Shown one piece after another: positions 33,065 through 42,271 of a DNA stretch of 46,668 bases. Each line of letters starts with the position of its first letter. The first letter of the stretch is position 1. The translations under genes and the position numbers were made by a program. The stretch is taken from assembly GCA_014800525.1 (NCBI GenBank), contig JAAVFV010000029.1, positions 1 to 46,668 on the forward strand. Reading direction: 5' to 3'. The DNA comes from Bacteroidales bacterium (lineage in GTDB: Bacteria > Bacteroidota > Bacteroidia > Bacteroidales > Muribaculaceae). Under the pieces are notes generated by a model. The model was given only the letters and a program-made list of their open reading frames with translations, made no database searches and was not told the DNA's origin.

Positions 33065-36000
33065 ATGAAAAAAAGTATGCTCACTGCTATCCTGATGCTG
33101 TTCGCAGCTTTCATAGCTCAGGCTCAGGATCTGACTGTGCATGGAACAGTGATCTCCCGTAATGACGGCGAGCCCCTCATCGGTGCTACTGTTTTGTCGG
33201 ATGCTACAAAGAATGGTGTAGCCACTGACCTTGACGGTAACTTCACTATCACCGTGCCACAAAACTCAACGTTAACCTTCTCTTATATCGGCTATCAGGG
33301 AACTACACTAAAAGCCGAACCCAAGATGACCGTTTATATGGACGAGCTTAGCGACCTCCTCGATGAATTGGTAGTGACGGGTTATACCGTGCAGCGCAAA
33401 GCCGACCTTACCGGTGCCGTAGCTGTGATGAATATGAAGGAGCCCCTCTCGGAAAACTCCGGTAATATCATGAACTCAATGGCAGGTAAACTTCCCGGTG
33501 TGAATGTAGTTCCTGATGCAGCCCCCGGTGGTACAGGTTCGATCCGCGTCCGCGGTATGTCTACTGCGAATTCAAGCAATGATCCTCTTTATATTGTTGA
33601 TGGCGTTCCTACCGACAATATCAATATGATCAACCCCTCCGACATTGAGTCAATGCAGGTGCTCAAGGATGCTGCCTCCGCGTCTATTTATGGTTCGCGC
33701 GCTGCTAATGGCGTTGTGATCATCACTACCAAACATGGTAAAGGCGACCGGCTGACTGTAAACGTTAACTATGCTGTCTCCGCTCAGACTATTGCAAAGC
33801 GCTATAAGGTGATGGATGCCACTCAGTGGGGTCAGGCCTACTGGCAGGCTGCGGCAAATTCGGGAATCCCCGCTAATAATGCTCTCTATGGAAGTGGAAG
33901 CCAGCCTCAGCTTGTGGAATTTATCGATGGCAACCCCAACTATCCTTCCACTAACACCGACTGGCAGGATGAGGTGTACCACACCGCATGGACCAACAAC
34001 CTCACAGCTTCCGTGGCTAACAATACTGATAAGGGATCTGTCCTTTTCTCCGCCAACTATATCAATCAGAATGGTAATATAAAAGACACATTCTATGAGC
34101 GTTTCTCAGCTCGTGTCAACTCTCGATTTGATGTCAACAAATATGTATCAATAGGCGAGAACCTCGTAGTGGCACGCTGGAGCAATCGTGGTGTGGATGT
34201 TGCTGGCGATCGCGGTATTCCCTTCACAGCCCTTTCTCAGATGCCCTGTATTCCAGTAAAGGGTCTTGACGGTTCTTGGACTAATCCTATGGCCCTCTTC
34301 AAATCTGACCTTGCCAATCCCGCTCAGCTTATCGCTAACTCTTCGGATAATTCTTCTGTAAGCTGGAGAATTCTGGGAAATGCGTTCCTTGAAGTAAAAC
34401 CAATCGAGGGCCTTACTCTTAAGAGCAATATCGGTATCGAGCATTCGCAGTACCTCAACCAGACCCTCGGACGCCGTGTGGCCGAGACTGATGTCAATTC
34501 AGTTTCCGAATCCTACGGTCAGGGCGATACCTGGACTTGGACCAACACTGCTTTCTACAACAAGACTTTCAAAGATGACCATCATCTCTCTGCCCTTATC
34601 GGTACAGAAGCAATCGGCTATACTTTCAAGGATTTAGGTGCTTCACGCAATGGGTATGCTTTCGAGGATGCGAACTATATGCAGATCGGTGCCGGTACAG
34701 GCGAACGTAACAACTGGGGCGGCAAATCACAGTGGAGCGTCTTCTCCCTCTTCGCAAAGGCCGACTATAACTATGCCGACCGCTATCTCGCTTCATTCAC
34801 TATCCGTCGTGATGAGAACTCCCGTTTCGCAAAAGGTCACCGCGCGGGCGTATTCCCCGCTTTCTCTCTGGCATGGCGTCCTTCTGCGGAGCCTTTCTGG
34901 AAAGCCAACGATATCCTGACCGACCTTAAGATCCGCTATTCATGGGGCCAGAACGGTAATGCCAACATTCCTCCCCTCTATCCCGCATATTCCACATACG
35001 TATTCAACACCGGAAATGGTGCATACGATATCGCAGGAACAAACTCTTCCACCACTTCCGGTATCACTCTCGCAGCTTCCGGAAATCCTGATTTGACTTG
35101 GGAAACAACCGTACAGAACAATATCGGTATCGATATGATGTTCTTCAATGGTGCTCTGGCTCTTTCTGCCGATTACTATATCAAGAAGACTCATGATATG
35201 CTCACCATCCCCCCGGCATTGGCTGTGGCAGGTGAGAATGCCGCAAAATGGCTCAATACCGGTACAATGAGAAATAACGGCTGGGAAATCACTCTTGCTT
35301 ACAATTCTCCCACATACGGTGATTTCTCCTGGAATGGTTCGTTCAATATCTCCCAGTATAAGAATAAGCTCATCAAGCTCAACAATCAGGAAGACCATAT
35401 CGGTGGTGACGCACGTCTCGTTCCCGGTAAGCCGATGGGTATCTACTACGGTTATGTCTGCGACGGTATCTTCCAGAACGTTGAGCAGGTGGCTAATCAT
35501 GCCACTCAGGTGGGAGCCGCTCCCGGCCGTCTGATGTATCGCGATCTCAACGGCGATGGTGTGGTCAATGATCAGGACCGTTGCTATATCGGTGATCCGA
35601 ACCCGGATGTTTCCTTGGGCCTCAACCTTGCTTTCAAGTATAAGGCCTTCACTCTTGATATGTTCTTTGCCGGTGACTTCGGTCAGGACATCATCAATTC
35701 CATGAAGGGTCAGCTCTATAGCTTCGGTCGTGCCAACCTCTGGACCAACCATGCAGCCGATATCCTCAATGCCTGGACTCCTCAGAATCCCGGATCAGAT
35801 ATCCCCGCACTCTCGCTTACCGATGCTAACAATGAGGCGCGCTTCTCTACTTATTATGTGGAAAACGGCTCTTATATGAAGATGAAATACATCAAGCTTT
35901 CATATCAACTTCCTCACCACATCACAGAGAAATTCGCTTGCGATAATCTGAACGTTTATTTCCAAGTGGAGAATGTATTCACAATGACCAAGTATAAAGG

Positions 36001-36103
36001 TCTGGATCCCGAGCTTCTCCCTGGTGAATACGGCGGTCTCTGGGATAATGGTGCCTACCCGCGTCCTCGCACTTTCACTTTAGGTGTTAACTTCCAATTC
36101 TAA
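33065..36103 (+). CDS. SusC-family TonB-dependent outer-membrane transporter
   Basis: A 1012-residue outer-membrane beta-barrel that imports oligosaccharides with a SusD lid. It has a signal peptide (1-20), a carboxypeptidase-regulatory-like domain (about 24-98, VHGTVISRNDGEPLIGATV to TFSYIGYQG), and a TonB-box region with DELVVTGYTVQRK (about 102-114). The plug domain (about 115-230) carries the family signature LPGVNVV, IRVRGMST, PLYIVDGVP, IESMQVLKDAASASIYGSRAANGVVIITTK. The remaining 780 residues form the barrel and end in the aromatic NFQF. The TonB-like protein at 3856 is a possible energy source. susD follows after 8 bp and GH32 lies downstream, which suggests a fructan as substrate. 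Confidence 0.96.
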   Translation: MKKSMLTAILMLFAAFIAQAQDLTVHGTVISRNDGEPLIGATVLSDATKNGVATDLDGNFTITVPQNSTLTFSYIGYQGTTLKAEPKMTVYMDELSDLLDELVVTGYTVQRKADLTGAVAVMNMKEPLSENSGNIMNSMAGKLPGVNVVPDAAPGGTGSIRVRGMSTANSSNDPLYIVDGVPTDNINMINPSDIESMQVLKDAASASIYGSRAANGVVIITTKHGKGDRLTVNVNYAVSAQTIAKRYKVMDATQWGQAYWQAAANSGIPANNALYGSGSQPQLVEFIDGNPNYPSTNTDWQDEVYHTAWTNNLTASVANNTDKGSVLFSANYINQNGNIKDTFYERFSARVNSRFDVNKYVSIGENLVVARWSNRGVDVAGDRGIPFTALSQMPCIPVKGLDGSWTNPMALFKSDLANPAQLIANSSDNSSVSWRILGNAFLEVKPIEGLTLKSNIGIEHSQYLNQTLGRRVAETDVNSVSESYGQGDTWTWTNTAFYNKTFKDDHHLSALIGTEAIGYTFKDLGASRNGYAFEDANYMQIGAGTGERNNWGGKSQWSVFSLFAKADYNYADRYLASFTIRRDENSRFAKGHRAGVFPAFSLAWRPSAEPFWKANDILTDLKIRYSWGQNGNANIPPLYPAYSTYVFNTGNGAYDIAGTNSSTTSGITLAASGNPDLTWETTVQNNIGIDMMFFNGALALSADYYIKKTHDMLTIPPALAVAGENAAKWLNTGTMRNNGWEITLAYNSPTYGDFSWNGSFNISQYKNKLIKLNNQEDHIGGDARLVPGKPMGIYYGYVCDGIFQNVEQVANHATQVGAAPGRLMYRDLNGDGVVNDQDRCYIGDPNPDVSLGLNLAFKYKAFTLDMFFAGDFGQDIINSMKGQLYSFGRANLWTNHAADILNAWTPQNPGSDIPALSLTDANNEARFSTYYVENGSYMKMKYIKLSYQLPHHITEKFACDNLNVYFQVENVFTMTKYKGLDPELLPGEYGGLWDNGAYPRPRTFTLGVNFQF

Positions 36104-36111
36104 TCCACACA

Positions 36112-37791
36112 ATGAAAACATTTAAAACTATCATAAAAGGTTCGGCACTCGCTCTTGTTATCGCTGCAAGCGGACTTGGTTTCACATCTTGTGATAGCCT
36201 GCTGGACACTAAGCCTCAGGGATCGTTCACTGAAGCTCAGATTGGCGACGATGAGGCAGTCGACCTCATGACATCTGCCTACGCAACCCTCCTCTGCCAC
36301 TACTTCGGCAATAATGAATCATTTGCCGGCCCGATCAATAACTGGGTATTCGATATCCGTTCCGATGATGCCCAGAAGGGTGGTGGCGAACTCGGTTTCG
36401 AAAGCTATATGCATGAGTTCTCTATCGGTAATGTGCAGAGCAATAACCCGATTCTCGACTTTAAATGGCGTAACGACTTCTTCTCTATTTCTCGTTGCAA
36501 CACTGCAATCCGCGGTCTGAAGAATGCCGGTAATCTCTCAGATGAGAATCGCAAGGCTTACATCGCCGAGATGAAGACCCTTCGCGCATATTACTACTTC
36601 GATCTCTATCGCATCTTCCGTGAATTCCCCTATTTTACAGATGAGACAGCCGATCCTTCCGCATGTAGCCCGCGTGAGTTCACAAAGGCTCAGATAATGG
36701 ATTTCATCTATTCTGACCTCAAGGATGCTTTTGACAACAATGTGGAGAAACAGACCGATCCGGGACGTTTCAACAAATATGTTGCTGCTGCAATCCTTGC
36801 CCGTGTGGCCCTCTTCAACCATGATTATGCCACAGCTGAAAAATACGCCGACGAGGTGATCAAGAGTGGTCAGTATAATCTATATCCCAACTTCCTCGAT
36901 ATCTCAAAACCGGAGATGAACAATCAGTATGAATCAGTTATGGCCGTGCAGTTCTCTTCTGCCAACTCTCCCGACCAGTACAACTACAACAACTGTCTGA
37001 ACTGTACGCTCTCAGAGGGTAACCTCTACGGAAATGGTGACGACTTCTATGTTGGCTCCCAGAATCTGGTAAATGCCTTCCGCACAGATGAGACTGGTCT
37101 TCCCTATCTTGATGAATCCAAGGCTCCGGTCGGAAATCTCGACAAGGCTGACTATGCAGGCAATGTCGATCCTCGCGTAGACTTCACTTTTGGACGTATC
37201 GGTATGCCTTGGAGAGGATATACCTACAACGAACAGTGGTGTCGTAATCTTCAGAACTATACTCAGTTCTCCGGTAAGAAACCTTACCCCTCCCCTGATT
37301 CACCCTTCGTTGAGGTGGGTATCGTTCCCTGGGGTGCAAGTTCTCTTAACTATATCATCATCCGTTATGCGGATGTACTCCTGATGAAAGCCGAAGCTCT
37401 CATAGAGCAGAATAAGAATCTTAATGAGGCTCGCGATCTTATCAATAAGATCCGTCAGAAAGCCAATCGTTCTGTCAATCCTTCGTATGCTCCGGTGGAT
37501 ATTAATCCTAACATCGCCACTTATCTCGTGCGCGAATATGGAGCTCAAGGCTGGACTCAGGATTATGCCCGTAGGGCTGTCCGCATGGAACGTCGTCTTG
37601 AACTCGCTATGGAAGGACACAGATGGTTCGACCTTCTCCGCTGGGGTAACGCAGTGGAGACAGTGAATGCCTACTACCTCAAGGAAGCTAAGCTTTATCC
37701 TCAGTATAATAATGCTCATCTCAATGAGGCTGATCTATACAGCCCGATTCCTCTTGGTCAGGTGGATGATGCTGGTGATCTCTATAAATAA
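36112..37791 (+). CDS. SusD-family outer-membrane glycan-binding lipoprotein
   Basis: A 559-residue surface lipoprotein that captures glycan and closes over SusC. It has a signal peptide with Cys27 (GFTSCDSLLDTKPQG, the classic SusD start). The TPR-like helical part includes CNTAIRGLKNAG, AEMKTLRAYYYFDLYRIFREFPYF and AAAILARVALFNHDYATAEKYADEVI. The C-terminal RagB/SusD block has ADVLLMKAEALIEQNKNLNEARDLINKIRQKA and ERRLELAMEGHRWFDLLRWG. It starts 8 bp after susC, so the two are co-expressed. Binding-site residues cannot be placed with confidence. Confidence 0.95.
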   Translation: MKTFKTIIKGSALALVIAASGLGFTSCDSLLDTKPQGSFTEAQIGDDEAVDLMTSAYATLLCHYFGNNESFAGPINNWVFDIRSDDAQKGGGELGFESYMHEFSIGNVQSNNPILDFKWRNDFFSISRCNTAIRGLKNAGNLSDENRKAYIAEMKTLRAYYYFDLYRIFREFPYFTDETADPSACSPREFTKAQIMDFIYSDLKDAFDNNVEKQTDPGRFNKYVAAAILARVALFNHDYATAEKYADEVIKSGQYNLYPNFLDISKPEMNNQYESVMAVQFSSANSPDQYNYNNCLNCTLSEGNLYGNGDDFYVGSQNLVNAFRTDETGLPYLDESKAPVGNLDKADYAGNVDPRVDFTFGRIGMPWRGYTYNEQWCRNLQNYTQFSGKKPYPSPDSPFVEVGIVPWGASSLNYIIIRYADVLLMKAEALIEQNKNLNEARDLINKIRQKANRSVNPSYAPVDINPNIATYLVREYGAQGWTQDYARRAVRMERRLELAMEGHRWFDLLRWGNAVETVNAYYLKEAKLYPQYNNAHLNEADLYSPIPLGQVDDAGDLYK

Positions 37792-37798
37792 TCTTTTT

Positions 37799-37832
37799 CC
37801 GAGTCCTTGCCACTTGGATCGCAAGGACTCGG
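37799..37832 (+). terminator. Intercistronic hairpin after susD
   Basis: CCGAGTCCTTGC (37799-37810) and GCAAGGACTCGG (37821-37832) form a perfect 12-bp stem with a 10-base loop. No T-run follows. It lies 34 bp before the next gene in the locus, so partial attenuation or mRNA protection of susCD is likely. Confidence 0.65.
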
Positions 37833-37865
37833 AGCCCTGAAAAACTATACAAAAACATCAAAGAA

Positions 37866-39344
37866 ATGAAATTTCCAAAAATCACATATCTGGCAGTCGG
37901 AATCGGAATGATGCTCACCGGCTGTTCGGAATTCACCCCTACCGGCTATACTGAAGAGCCCTCTCTTCCGACAGCCACTACAATGGAATATACCGTTGGC
38001 GGCATGGCAAATCATGACGTTAACATCACATGGTCACTCCCCTCCGATAAAGACGTTACGGGATGTATTCTCTACCGTAATGCGCAGGAAATTGAGTCTT
38101 TTGATCTCAACTCAGATCGTAAATACAATTATAATGTGTTGGGTACACCACTCGGAGAGGATGTGGTCTATACTGTGAAGGTACGCTATGATAACGGAAG
38201 TATCTCTACTGGCAAATCTGTTGTGGTGAATCTTCCTTCGGAAACTTTTGCCGGTGTCTCCAATCTTAAGGGAGATGTAGATGGCCGAACTGTAACCCTG
38301 ACCTGGAATCTCCCCACCCAGCAATATCGCACTGGTATCCGCGTAATTACAGATGGTAATGAGAATGAAGCTAAAGTACTTGATGCTGATGCCACTTCCA
38401 TAGTATTGAAGGCTCAGGCAATGGAATCCACTCATACCTATAGTGTCGAAGCTATCTATGACACCTACTACTATTCTCCGGCGGAGAGTGTGAAAGGCAC
38501 AATCGGCTATGTAGCTCCCAAGATGCTCTTCCTCCTCCCTGAAGACTGTGCTTCTTACGCCGACCTTAAGGATGATGATGAATTGGCTGCAGCAAGCTGG
38601 TTTGCTAATCTTGAGAATGCCGAGTTCCTCCATCCTTCTGAAATCAATAATTATGATGCCTCTACATATACGGTAATGTGGATTATGGTGGATCGTGTTG
38701 GTCTGGAGATGGGATGGCAGAATCTCCCCGGTGGGTTTGCTGAGGCTTCCACTATCTCTGCTCTTCAGAAATACTCCAATGAGGGTGGTAGTATCTATCT
38801 CTCAAATATGGCTACACAGCTCACTGTTCCTCTCAATGTAGTGCCTGATAATATGGCTCCGACCGTTTATGGTAATGGCGAAGGTGGTTCGGGCGATGAT
38901 GTCTGGGTGATCAATCCTTATCTCGGCTGGGATTTCAAGGATGGAGCCGATCAGGGATTCTATGACCGCACTGATCATGCCGTGTTCCAGGGGCTCACTC
39001 TCGAGGATCCGAATAATTATGGATACATGAATCTGCCGTTGATTGGTCCCGGCCAGCGTGAAGACCATAACTGCCTATGGGATTGCAATATCTACGGCCG
39101 CGGTTCTGAACGTGATGTTATCCGTAACTTTGAGGTGACCACCAATTCATTAGTACTCGCCACTTGGGGGCACGTCCGCGACCACTGCGTGGCCGGTTTG
39201 GTTGACTTCTACCAGGGTCCTAACCATGGTCATGTTGTGGCTATGGGTCTGGCAGCCTACGAATGGAATCAGAATTCGGGTGTAAATATCTACCAGAAGA
39301 ATGTAGAGAAACTCACTGAGAATATCCTGAATTATCTCAAATAA
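37866..39344 (+). CDS. SusE-position surface lipoprotein (FN3-like plus DUF4960-like)
   Basis: A 492-residue lipoprotein with Cys20 (MLTGCSEFTPTGY). Two fibronectin-III-like repeats are at about 40-120 (VNITWSLPSDKDVTGCILYRN) and 130-215 (VTLTWNLPTQQYRTGIRVI). A larger C-terminal domain (about 220-492) starts KMLFLLPEDCASYADL and contains SIYLSNMATQL and NHGHVVAMGLAAYEWNQN. The C-terminal part resembles the DUF4960 family. As I recall, proteins of this kind occupy the SusE position in Bacteroides fructan loci, where they bind levan on the cell surface. Ligand binding here is inferred from position. The gene lies 74 bp after susD, across a hairpin, and a terminator follows. Confidence 0.75.
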   Translation: MKFPKITYLAVGIGMMLTGCSEFTPTGYTEEPSLPTATTMEYTVGGMANHDVNITWSLPSDKDVTGCILYRNAQEIESFDLNSDRKYNYNVLGTPLGEDVVYTVKVRYDNGSISTGKSVVVNLPSETFAGVSNLKGDVDGRTVTLTWNLPTQQYRTGIRVITDGNENEAKVLDADATSIVLKAQAMESTHTYSVEAIYDTYYYSPAESVKGTIGYVAPKMLFLLPEDCASYADLKDDDELAAASWFANLENAEFLHPSEINNYDASTYTVMWIMVDRVGLEMGWQNLPGGFAEASTISALQKYSNEGGSIYLSNMATQLTVPLNVVPDNMAPTVYGNGEGGSGDDVWVINPYLGWDFKDGADQGFYDRTDHAVFQGLTLEDPNNYGYMNLPLIGPGQREDHNCLWDCNIYGRGSERDVIRNFEVTTNSLVLATWGHVRDHCVAGLVDFYQGPNHGHVVAMGLAAYEWNQNSGVNIYQKNVEKLTENILNYLK

Positions 39345-39377
39345 GTAGGTATTCTATATTAAAGCGTGAATATAATA

Positions 39378-39424
39378 AGCCCCGGGACGCATCCATTGGG
39401 TATGCTTCCCGGGGTTATATAATT
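39378..39424 (+). terminator. Terminator after the SusE-position gene
   Basis: CCCCGGGA (39380-39387) pairs with TCCCGGGG (39407-39414), extended inward by GCAT/ATGC, followed by a T/A-rich tail. It separates the GH32 gene, which has its own -7 box. Confidence 0.75.
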
Positions 39425-39440
39425 CTTAAGTTGAATACAA

Positions 39441-39448
39441 TATCTTTG
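39441..39448 (+). promoter_or_regulatory. -7 promoter box of the GH32 gene
   Basis: TATCTTTG matches TAnnTTTG and is followed by GCGG. It lies 79 bp before the ATG at 39528. No TTTG is seen at the right distance upstream. The GH32 gene may therefore be transcribed apart from susCD. Confidence 0.45.
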
Positions 39449-39527
39449 CGGAAAGATAGTTACCAATATAGCTTTCTACTTACCGTAACACACTATCTTA
39501 TAATCTCTTACACCTTAATCAAAGGAA

Positions 39528-41900
39528 ATGAAAACTAACTACTACAAACTTAGAAAATTTATATATTCCCTTGCTTTGGCCGGTGCGCTTCCCTCTATGG
39601 CTGGTGTTGTGGCTCATTTCCCCATGGAACTGAATGGGAAACTTATAAAAGAAGTCATCTCTAATAAAGATTACTTAGTAAAAGGTCAATTCGGTGAGGT
39701 ATGCACCGGTGCAATTGGTCAAGGTCTGATGATGGACGGCTACAGCACCTACATCGATGCCAAATTCAATAACATCTTCGAAAAGGGTTCTCCTTCGATG
39801 ACAGCTTCCGTCTGGGTGGCTCTCCCTTGCTATCCGATCGTTAAACTCGATGAACGTACTAAAGAGAAATCCACAATCGTCTCTTGTCTCGATGAATCCG
39901 ATAAAAAAGGTTTCGGATTCTATGTAGGCATGGATGGAAAAGTGGAATTCAAACTATTCGCGGGTGGATGGCCCGTGAGCGTGGAAAGCAATCGCTCCCT
40001 TCCAACATATTCCTTTACAAATCTTACTGCAGTACTTAATGGTGCCGATAAGACCCTTAAGCTCTACTTCAATGGCGAGGAAGTGGGTTCAACACGTTGT
40101 AACGGCACTATGGATCCGTTTACCGGTCAGCTTCGCTTCGGCTTCGGACCTTCGGATAATAAGATGAACAATCTCTTCAATCTTCAGTCGTTTGCCGGAA
40201 TCATTGATGAATTCAAAGTGTGGGATGAGCCTCTATCTCCATCTGCAATTGCCGGGATGAAAGCTGAGAGTGAATGCGACCTCTCTATTCCCGAATCTCG
40301 TTTTGCGGAACAAAAACTTCGTCCCCGTTTCCATGGGATGCCCGGAGCAGGCTGGACCAATGAAAGCCATGGTCTGATAAAGTCAGGTGGTCGCTATCAT
40401 GTCTTCTTCCAGAAGAATGCCAATGGGCCGTACATGGCTCGTCTGCATTGGGGACATATTTCCAGCGATAACCTTTATGATTGGCGCGAGGATAAAATAG
40501 CGTTCGGTCCGGATGAGGACTACGACTTTAAGGGATGCTGGAGTGGAGCGGTGTTCAGTGATGATGAAATCACAGGAGGAAAACCTGCTGCTATTTATAC
40601 GGCAGTTGACTATGGCCGGGCCACAATTGCAATGGCATCTCCCGAGGATGATCAGTTGCTTAACTGGAAGAAGAATAATAAGAATCCTTTGATTGCCGGC
40701 CGTCCGCAGGGTCTCTCCGATGATTTCCGCGATTGTTTCTTCTTCCGAAATGGAGATAAGGCTTATATCATTGTTGGCTCCTCCAAGAATGATAAAGGTG
40801 TCACCACTCTTCATCGCTATTCTAATGGTAATTGGACGAATGACGGTTCCGTTTTCTTTGCCGCTAAAGATAAAGCCACAGAAGGTCGATTCTGGGAGAT
40901 GCCGAATGTCACTAAGATGGCAGATGGTAAATGGCTATTTACAGCCACTCCGCTCGATATGAATGGTGGTGTGCGTCTTCTATATTGGACAGGCGATATT
41001 AATGCTGACGGCACATTTGCTCCCGATGCGAAATCAGCTACCCCCCGAGGCGTGGAGCTGATAAGCAAGGAGGGTTATGGTCTTCTGTCGCCTTCTATCT
41101 ATCAGGAGGAGGGAAAGACTATCGCCATGGGTATCGTGCCTGATAAATTACCCGGTAGTATCAATCATCAGCTTGGCTGGGCCCATTTATACTCCCTGCC
41201 TCGCGAATGGAGCATTGATGCCGAGGGGGATCTGATCCAGAAACCCTATGAGGGATTGAAAGCTATGCGCACTAATGTTGCCATAACTAAACAGGCATTC
41301 ACCCTTAATGGGTCTGAGGAGCTTGCACCGGTGTCCGGACGACAAGCCGAACTGAAATTGACTGCTACTCCTGATAGTGCGGAATTCGGCTTCAATATCT
41401 TCAAGAATCATAACGGTGAAGCAAAGGTAAGCATTAACGGGACAACCTCTGAGTTCCACGTTGACTTAACTAATTTAAAACGCTACGATAATGATGGCTG
41501 GAGCTATGGCAGTGTATATTCCACCACCCTCCCCCAGCTCTTGAAGAAAGGAGAAGAAGTGACTCTGCATTTATTCATTGATGGATCCATCCTCGATATC
41601 TTCATCAATGATAAATGGGCTACATCAATTCGGGTATTCCCCACTGAAGTAGATGCCGACGGCATTGAAGCATTCTCCACCACTCCCACTGCTGTGAAGA
41701 GTCTTGAAGCCTGGACGTTAGACAGCAAGTCAACTGCCGGTATACCGGATATTATCTCAGCTGATAATCTCTCCGCATCAGGTAATAATGTATACTCCAT
41801 TGACGGCACATTAGTAAAACAGAATGTGGATGCTTCAAATCCTCTGGAAGATCTTCCCAAAGGAGTCTATATCTTCAATGGTAAAAGGATGGTAAAATAA
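39528..41900 (+). CDS. LamG plus GH32-family protein with altered nucleophile motif
   Basis: A 790-residue exported protein. After a signal peptide (about 1-25) comes a LamG/concanavalin-like domain (about 28-240, GLMMDGYSTYIDAKF to FAGIIDEFKVWDEPLS). The GH32 five-blade propeller (about 265-580) and a C-terminal beta-sandwich (about 600-740, LHLFIDGSILDIFINDKWA) follow. GH32 enzymes cleave fructans or sucrose. The usual WMNDPNG nucleophile motif reads WTNESHG here (276-282), with Glu279 in place of Asp. RD of the RDP motif (401-402) and the acid/base Glu457 in the EC-like motif (EMPNV) are kept. Catalysis is therefore possible but unproven; a binding role is an alternative. The tail (NVYSIDGTLV, LPKGVYIFNGKRMVK) resembles a type IX secretion signal. 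Confidence 0.88.
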   Translation: MKTNYYKLRKFIYSLALAGALPSMAGVVAHFPMELNGKLIKEVISNKDYLVKGQFGEVCTGAIGQGLMMDGYSTYIDAKFNNIFEKGSPSMTASVWVALPCYPIVKLDERTKEKSTIVSCLDESDKKGFGFYVGMDGKVEFKLFAGGWPVSVESNRSLPTYSFTNLTAVLNGADKTLKLYFNGEEVGSTRCNGTMDPFTGQLRFGFGPSDNKMNNLFNLQSFAGIIDEFKVWDEPLSPSAIAGMKAESECDLSIPESRFAEQKLRPRFHGMPGAGWTNESHGLIKSGGRYHVFFQKNANGPYMARLHWGHISSDNLYDWREDKIAFGPDEDYDFKGCWSGAVFSDDEITGGKPAAIYTAVDYGRATIAMASPEDDQLLNWKKNNKNPLIAGRPQGLSDDFRDCFFFRNGDKAYIIVGSSKNDKGVTTLHRYSNGNWTNDGSVFFAAKDKATEGRFWEMPNVTKMADGKWLFTATPLDMNGGVRLLYWTGDINADGTFAPDAKSATPRGVELISKEGYGLLSPSIYQEEGKTIAMGIVPDKLPGSINHQLGWAHLYSLPREWSIDAEGDLIQKPYEGLKAMRTNVAITKQAFTLNGSEELAPVSGRQAELKLTATPDSAEFGFNIFKNHNGEAKVSINGTTSEFHVDLTNLKRYDNDGWSYGSVYSTTLPQLLKKGEEVTLHLFIDGSILDIFINDKWATSIRVFPTEVDADGIEAFSTTPTAVKSLEAWTLDSKSTAGIPDIISADNLSASGNNVYSIDGTLVKQNVDASNPLEDLPKGVYIFNGKRMVK

Positions 41901-41930
41901 TCCAATCCAATTGAATCTACAGGCAAAGAT

Positions 41931-41975
41931 AACGCCGGCATCGTTTATCAGAAACGATTCCGGCGTTGTTATTTA
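41931..41975 (+). terminator. Terminator of the GH32 gene
   Basis: AACGCCGGCATCGTTT (41931-41946) pairs with AAACGATTCCGGCGTT (41952-41967) with one mismatch and a 5-base loop, followed by GTTATTTA. It is 31 bp after the GH32 stop. Confidence 0.85.
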
Positions 41976-42135
41976 CAGAGAAATTTTCCAGATTGCGTAT
42001 TTCTGAGAAATACGGATCGGCAAATCGCGTATCAATCCTGTATGGGAATGACCGATCCGGAAGCACCGTCACGACAACTCCCGGCATCCGGAGTTTACAC
42101 CTTTTGCCAATCGTACAACTCGTAATCCAAAACTC

Positions 42136-42234
42136 ATCTATTACTAATAAATAAAATCAGCTGTTTTTATCTATTATAAATAAATAAAGTTAAGTATTTT
42201 TATCTATCACTAATAAATAAAACTCTGAATTCGC
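42136..42234. repeat. Three 33-bp tandem repeats upstream of a promoter
   Basis: Units start at 42136, 42169 and 42202, each opening with ATCTAT-(T/C)A and sharing AATAAATAAA at the same offset; the second halves vary. The array ends exactly at the -33 box of the promoter (42235). The period of 33 bp is about three helical turns. The interval 41976-42135 holds nothing else that I recognise. Confidence 0.8.
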
Positions 42235-42265
42235 TTTGTTTCAATAGAAGATTATATTACTTTTG
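42235..42265 (+). promoter_or_regulatory. Consensus promoter of the folded leader and AAA/DUF4143 gene
   Basis: TTTG (42235-42238), a 19-bp spacer and TACTTTTG (42258-42265) match the Bacteroidales promoter exactly. The start of transcription should be near 42272, at the left edge of the predicted RNA structure. Confidence 0.7.
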
Positions 42266-42271
42266 TAGCCT

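Noticed and set aside
34940-35752. 270-codon minus-strand open frame within susC
   Set aside because: It lies wholly inside a conserved SusC coding region and its translation shows no family features.
41966-42154. Possible 62-residue coding region after the GH32 gene
   Set aside because: It begins inside the terminator hairpin, has no recognisable domain and no start signal, and ends in the AT-rich repeats.
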